In this document: in pieces, positions 58,356 through 64,000 of the stretch
How the letters are laid out: each line of letters opens with the position of its first letter
Numbering within the stretch: position 1 is the first letter of the stretch
From: Zonotrichia leucophrys gambelii
Taxonomy: Eukaryota; Chordata; Aves; Passeriformes; Passerellidae
Direction of reading: 5' to 3'
NCBI RefSeq assembly: GCF_028769735.1
Contig: NC_088187.1
Location: 10,333,532-10,397,531, forward strand
Length of the DNA: 64,000 nucleotides
Made by a program: the position numbers and the translations under genes
The notes under the pieces: generated by a model
What the model was told of the DNA's origin: nothing
Database searches by the model: none
The model's input: the letters and a program-made list of their open reading frames with translations, nothing else

Positions 58356-59639
58356 GAGCGCAGCGCGGTGAGAAGGAGTTTTAAAACCACACGGTCTCAG
58401 CGATATTTTCACAGTGCTCCAAGCAATTTACTCCCACCAGTTAAATGGTTTCAAGGCTCTCCAGCTCCAAATTGCAGCCCCAGAACAAATGCCAGCAGTG
58501 GGAAAAGCCAGAGCATCAGGCCAGGGGAACGAGAGCCCAAGGGCTCGAGGAAAGGGCAGATTTGGGAATGGCATCCATGGATTTGAGGGGGATCAGCCCA
58601 AACCCTCCCTGCTCTGTCAGTGTCCCCCTCAGATGTGGCTCATTATGGAAAATAATTTGGATTTTCTGCCAGGATGGCAAAGCCCGCGGGATCCCCAGCC
58701 TTCATCTCCGCCTTGCTGGGGTTCAGAGCACGAACCATTTGTGCAATAAATCAAAATTCCAGGCAGATTATCCAGGCAAAGCTGGGATTGGGAGGAGTCT
58801 GTGTAATCTGGGACCCAGGTAAAGCTTTTCTTATCACAAAAACACCTCCAAAACCAAATCCCAAACGGAGCAGAAGGGACTGTGCTGATGCACTCCAGAA
58901 AACAAAATCCCAATTTCATTTTGCCTTGCGTTTCTCCTCAAGGAACAATTCTTCAAGGAACCAGACACGTTTGGTTTGTATTCACCACCCAAAAGGTTAT
59001 TTAAGGTGGGTGATCTCCCAGAATGAGATTTTCCCCATCCTTGGGCTCAAAATGAAGGAGAAGTGAGGGATTTGGCTGAGAGAAGGTTACCCAAAATTCA
59101 GGTTGAACGTTTGGAGTGTTTTTGAATGTTTGGATGTTCTGGAGTGATTTTGGGCTCAGTGGACTTGGAATCTTGATGGGAGCACAGAAGGAAAAGTCAG
59201 AGAAGTTAAAGAAGGAAAAGGCAAAAAGCAAACAAAGGATTTTGGCCTGCAGGGGTTATCAGTCCTGGAAATCTCAACTTGCAGATTTTTCACAGGTCTG
59301 GGCACATCTCAACTCGAGCCACATGAAAATTAAAGAAATAAAAGAGTATAAATATCAAACTTGGTTTATGTTTTAAAGTTAAAAATCCCCATATAAAATT
59401 TAGGGTAAAAGTCCCTCAGAAGTTCAGGAATGGTTGGAAGGGTTGGAGAAGAGTTGGAGACAGGAGAGACAGGGAGAAACCCACAAGGGCAGAAATTCCA
59501 GAGAGGCTGGGTTGGGTCAGAAATCCAACCATGGAAAAGGCAAAAAATTCCCCAGGAGAGACACGAGAACAGAAGCTTGGAAAGAAAATAAATTTTAGAT
59601 TATTAGTGTAAAAGTGCAGTGAAAAGGAGTTTATTGTAT
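58356..59639. other. unique sequence, no gene recognised
   Basis: Frames up to 130 codons (58674-59066) are unsupported by domains. Confidence 0.4.
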
Positions 59640-59935
59640 TACAATACATTATAAGTATAATAAATGCATAAGTATTATACATTTAATTAAACATTATATA
59701 TTAATGTTTAATTATTATACATTAATAATATATATGTATATAAATGTAAAAGTATATATGTATAAATAATGTATATAATACATTATAATGTATATATACA
59801 TTATATAATATTATAATACATTATAATGTATATATACATTATATAATGTATATAATACATATTAAACATTATATATTTATTATAAGTATAATAAATGCTT
59901 ATAATATATTGTAATTAAGAAATAGCTTCTAATTG
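59640..59935. repeat. AT-rich region with 22-bp palindromes
   Basis: TATAATGTATA followed by its complement TATACATTATA forms a perfect 22-bp palindrome at 59784-59805 and again at 59822-59843 (38-bp period). The remainder is TATATAAT-type low complexity. Confidence 0.9.
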
Positions 59936-59945
59936 TAATTGCATG

Positions 59946-60022
59946 AATTATAACTTCTGTATTGTCTCACCTTTTACACGAGACTGAAAATGGAATAAAA
60001 GCTTTTAAAGCACTTCTCATTT
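59946..60022 (+). repeat. dispersed repeat B fragment, second copy
   Basis: TTATAACTTCTGTATTGTCT, then CGAGACTGAAAATGGAATAA and AAGCTTTTAAAG align with 21217-21296. The AATAAAAG motif is conserved. It begins immediately after the AT-rich region. Confidence 0.55.
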
Positions 60023-61869
60023 ACCCCATCTCTGGGTCAGAAAAGAGACCAATCCAACAGAAATGAACTTTTTATCTCAAGGGGAGAGGGAAAATCTGGA
60101 GAGCCTGGCAAGGCAGATGGAGCTTTGGGGAATGGGGAGATTTTGGTGTAAAAATGAACCTCACGTTAGGGCTGCAAAAATTACCAAGTGAGAAAATGAG
60201 CAAAAGGCCAGCTCAGAGCGAAGAGAGCGCCTGGCTGCTGTGAATAAATGTTTTTCAAAATGAATGAGCGAGGCCTTGCAAAGCTGGGAGGGGAGGGAGG
60301 GAAAGGAAGAAGTGTTTAAAGTAAATTTATCTATGAATGAATCAAGAGAGAAAATCTGAACAGTCTTCATTTAATCATCCCCAAAGGTCAAACGCTTTCT
60401 GTCTGGGTGATTTTTCAATGTCTCAAAGTAAGAATCCAGATTTTCTCTCCTCAGAAAAAGAGATGAGTTTCTCTCATCATTAAAAAAAGAGTTGAAAATG
60501 GAATTTTTAATCAGGGTACAATTAAAGGGGAATCATGAAACCTCTCTCAATTTCTAATCTGGAATTGGGGAACATCACAAACATCCTGCCAAACCCAAAC
60601 ATTTTGTTGTCCCTTCTTGTTGAGAGGGGTTTTTTTGAACTAATCACATTTTGGCAGGGCATAATAGAGATTTAGGAATCCCTAAAATCCACAGAGGATT
60701 CTCTCATTGGGATATTGAATGTCCTGAAAGCTGAGTTAGGGGATGTAGAGAATTATGAAAGTTGAGAAATGAGAGGGGGACTCAATCAGAAGATCTGAAA
60801 CTCGGGAAAGAAAAATTTTCTGCAGAAAATGTCAGAGGTTGAATTTCTGTGATTTGCCAAACAGAAATTGATTATATCCCAATAATGTCAGGCTCTAAAA
60901 TTCAGTGTAGGTGGATGGAGGTTGGAATCAGTGGCAGATTTCTGATTTATCCTTTTTATCCTTTTAACCAGAGTAGATTAAAGCCAGCTCACGTGAGGCC
61001 ACCTGTGCTGCCATCACAGACAAGGGGAATGAAATCTCCTCTAAAAAAGCTTTTCAGTCCACTGGAGGATGGCATAAAACAAATAAATTAAAGCCAAAAT
61101 GAAGGTAAAAATGGGAGAATTGACTTTGTGAATGGGCTCTTCCTCTCTGATCTCATTCAAGCCCCATCTCAGCCCATGGGTGTTGTTAACCCAACTCACT
61201 GGCCTGGGTTTGTCCCCAAGGTGGGACATTTAATGTCCCTCACAGCCATGGATTAAGCGTGCAGAGGGATTTCAGTCCAATTTTAGGACAATTTTAGGAC
61301 TGGTTTTAACAAAAAACAGAAGTTAAAAATCAGTGAAAATTCCCAGGCTTTATCCCCCTTTCTATTGAAATCCTGGAGCATCCACCAGGATCAGAAATAT
61401 AAAAATTACTCAGGGTAATTCTGCAAGTCCAGTCATTTCTTTAAGCTGAAAGAAAATCAGTTTTTAAAAAAAAAATTAATAAATTATTCATTTTTTCAAA
61501 AGATTGAGTTACACATCTCCAAGGCTTGTGTGAAATTTATCTGAACCATCAGGGACAGATTGAGTCCTGATCAAATTTGAGTCCTGATCCGAATCTCCTG
61601 GGTTTGGAACAAAGTTACACGAAATCGGAGCTTTTAAGGTGGCAAAATTTGATGCAAAAAACCAAAAAAGGTTGGAAAATCAAAACCTTTCCTGTTGCTG
61701 CTCGATAGCAGAGATCAAACTGGAATGCTGAGGGCAGAGATGGGGAGGGAATAAATCACCCAGAAAGGGAAATTCTTGTTTTTTCTGCTCTTTCTTCCTG
61801 CTGTATCTGTATTTTCTGTTTTCATCTCACCTGTCTCAGCTTCAGCCCAGGAAGGTGATTAAACCTGGG
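60023..61869. other. unique sequence, no gene recognised
   Basis: Short frames only; AT-rich with A runs near 61460. No named repeat. Confidence 0.45.
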
Positions 61870-62412
61870 ATTAATTTTTGGCAAATTGGAAATTTTTTCA
61901 TACCTTAATTTTTGGAAAGCTGTAAATGTTATCAGCTTAATTTTTGGAATGCTGGAAAATTTTATCAGCCTAATTTTTGGCAAGATGGAAAATTTATCAG
62001 CTTAATTTTGAAAAATTGGAAATTTTATCAGCCTAATTTTTGAAAAGCTGTAAATGTTATCAGCTTAATTTTTGGAATGTTGGAAAATCTATCAGCCTAA
62101 TTTTTGGCAGGATGGAAAATTTATCAGCCTAATATTTGGAAAGCTGGAAATTTTATCGACTTATTTTTTGTCAAGAAAATTCATCAGCTTAATTTTTGAA
62201 AAGATGGAAATTTATCCAGCCTAATTTTTGAAAAGCTGGAAAATTTATCGGCTTAATTTTTGGCAAGATGGAAATTTTACCAGCTTAAGTTTTGGAAAGA
62301 TGGAAAATTTATCAGCTTAATTTTTGCAAAGTTGGAAAATTTGTCAGCCTAATTTTGAAAAATTGGAACTTTTATCAGCCTTATTTTTGGCCTGATGGGA
62401 ATTTTATCAGCA
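61870..62412. repeat. about 31-bp minisatellite
   Basis: About 17 units of GGAAAATTTATCAGCTTAAT TTTTGGAAAGCT, with AGCTTAAT/AGCCTAAT alternation and GGAAAGCT/GGCAAGAT variants. Confidence 0.93.
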
Positions 62413-62591
62413 CTAAAACCCCACACAGGCGCTCAGACTAAACTTGAGTTTAAGCAGCTTTGGAAACTACCCCAAAAAAGGCAATAATGGCAATTTTTTA
62501 GCAATTTTTGTTCATCTCCTGCCTCCCTGTGCATCCATCCTGACATTTCCAGGATGGAACCCCCACCCTGCCCTCAGCCAGGTCCATCCCC
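62413..62591. other. unique spacer
   Basis: Nothing recognisable is present. Confidence 0.4.
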
Positions 62592-62647
62592 CTAAAATTA
62601 TTAAAATTATTAAAATTATTAAAATTATTAAAATTATTAAAATTATT
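62592..62647. repeat. 9-bp (ATTATTAAA)n repeat
   Basis: About six perfect units. Confidence 0.95.
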
Positions 62648-63197
62648 TGGGAACAAACCCAACCCCAAGGTGGGGTCTGCCAGGGATCACAGAGCAGCCG
62701 GAATCTTCACTCCTCTATTTTTGGGTGTTTTCTCTAAAAAAACTTTCTCAATCCCGAGCGAAAACGCCGCTCCACCAACCCAAGGTGAAAAACTTCATCA
62801 ACTGCGCTTTGTAATTACAGGATTGGAGCTGTGGCATCAGAAAACTCAGCTCTGTTTCGTAAAAAGAACCAGATCATTCTATTTAGGGAAAATTCCCCTC
62901 ACACACTTTCCCCTCCTCCCAGGACAGACATGAAAACACCTTTGAAAATTTATTTTTTTCCCCCTAATTCTGGTTTCTGTCCCAGGTGTAAGAGCGTTGG
63001 GGCGAGTGTAATTACATCGTGCATGGGACAAGGCAAATATTTGATGTCACATTAAAATGTTTTCTCTCCAGCTGGTGGGAAATGTGGCTTTTGCAGCAGA
63101 TGCAGAGCGTTTTGAAGAGCTGGGCAAAGCGAATATTTATTTCTGTGTTTGTGGATTTGTGGGAGTGTGTGCAGGGATGGGAACGTGGGACACGGGG
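62648..63197. other. unique sequence, no gene recognised
   Basis: Small frames only. No domain or repeat seen. Confidence 0.4.
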
Positions 63198-63521
63198 AGT
63201 GGATTCCCCTTTGCAGAGATGGGATTTTGGGGAGATTTTGGGCAGATTTGGGGGAGATTTTGGGCAGAAATCCTGCCCTGGGATGGTGGAAGGGGTTGGG
63301 ATGAGATGATCCCCAAAGTCCTGATAAAATCCTAAATTCTGAGAATTTTAAAACTTTGGAGTGGATTCCCCTTTGCAGAGATGGGATTTTGGGGAGATTT
63401 TGGGCAGATTTGGGGGAGATTTTGGGCAGAAATCCTGCCCTGGGATGGTGGAAGGGGTTGGGATGAGATGATCCCCAAAGTCCTGATAAAATCCTAAATT
63501 CTGAGAATTTTAAAACTTTCT
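63198..63521. repeat. 162-bp tandem duplication
   Basis: GAGTGGATTCCCCTTTGCAG through GAGAATTTTAAAACTTT occurs twice with a 162-bp period and no obvious differences. Each copy also contains an internal duplication of GGGGAGATTTTGGGCAGATT. Exact identity and a period of 54 codons keep frames open through both copies; this is not evidence of coding. Confidence 0.95.
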
Positions 63522-64000
63522 GTACTGACAAACTCTGACCCCCAGGAGAGGATTGCATTTGACCTAAAGCCATGGAGAAGACTTCCAAAATTAATTGATA
63601 ACTAAGATTACAAGTGTCTAATTTGATTTAAAGTGTGTAATATCATTTAGTAGAAAACTTAAACTTTAAAGTTTTAGAATATAGTAATATATATAAAGCA
63701 AGATAAAGATTTTAGAGCAGAAACTTTATCTTCTTCTCCATCTTCTCCTTTCCCTTCTCCTTCCCCTTCTTCTTTATCTTCTTCACCTTCTTCTTCATGA
63801 GTTTAAGCAGTATTTTGTAATTAGTTTAAAAAATCCTGCATTACAGACTTTGAGTAATTAGTTATTAGGTTAAAAGTAAAAATAATTAAAGTTTCATTTT
63901 TAATTAGAAAATTTAACCTTTAAAAAAGACTTACAGTGGGAAAATGACACTGAAATGTCTAATTAATGTTTCATGCTCCAGCTTCGGACTTGGAATCCAT
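63522..64000. other. AT-rich sequence with CTTCTC-rich patch
   Basis: 63722-63800 is dominated by CTTCTTC and CTTCTCC units. The rest is AT-rich and unassigned. Confidence 0.5.

Noticed and set aside
57010..58412. Repeated minus-strand frames as a tandem gene family
   Set aside because: They follow a 320-337 bp repeat whose period is not constant or a multiple of three, contain long A/T-run-encoded F or K tracts, and match no known domain.

Overview
The window looks like non-coding nuclear DNA from a bird, most likely a songbird (passerine). Two things support this. Fragments matching the 3' end of the CR1 LINE occur at 2921-3085, 8156-8440 and 49318-49630. There are also at least ten endogenous-retrovirus LTRs of types I recall from passerine genomes; that is recall, not a search. 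I found no protein-coding gene, tRNA, rRNA, CRISPR array or intact provirus. Every long open frame is either a by-product of a tandem repeat or lies inside an LTR. The window is probably intergenic or deep-intron sequence.

Layout. 1-5400: unique sequence broken up by C-rich and A-rich minisatellites and one CR1 fragment. 5402-8640: an older LTR (5402-5852), a solo LTR (7116-7735) abutting a 57-bp minisatellite, a CR1 piece carrying its own 13-bp repeat, and a dispersed repeat of unknown class. 9800-12731: a 1.05-kb array of 10/11-bp units, an antisense LTR with an internal foldback, and a (GGGAAT)n-type array of about 0.8 kb. 14695-15990: a 1.3-kb minisatellite. 16766-19269: two solo LTRs in opposite orientation. 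22540-25450: three successive tandem arrays. 27294-31026: a hexamer polypyrimidine array, two LTRs 100 bp apart and a 789-nt unbroken pyrimidine tract. 32860-33630: AT-rich, with nested TA hairpins. 33954-34573: solo LTR. 38590-40290: 26 copies of a 65/66-bp satellite. 40291-45077: the longest mostly unique stretch. 45078-49630: tandem duplication, solo LTR, 7-copy array, CpG-rich unique element and CR1. 50530-58355: a dense run of higher-order repeats plus a solo LTR. 58356-64000: mostly unique DNA with AT palindromes, a 31-bp minisatellite and a 162-bp duplication.

Two themes stand out. First, seven solo LTRs of one family (609-621 bp) each carry their own 6-bp target-site duplication, so they are seven independent insertions followed by LTR-LTR recombination. 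Six-base duplications are typical of class II (beta-like, ERVK) elements. Four of the seven keep an open frame of about 125 codons across the TATA box to the LTR end. Second, tandem repeats of very different unit sizes (6 to about 730 bp) fill roughly a quarter to 30 percent of the window by my hand tally. No undescribed multi-gene system is visible. The best candidates for new biology are the satellites and their possible DNA structures, the LTR open frame, two uncharacterised dispersed repeats, and the CpG-rich palindromic element near 48.5-48.7 kb.
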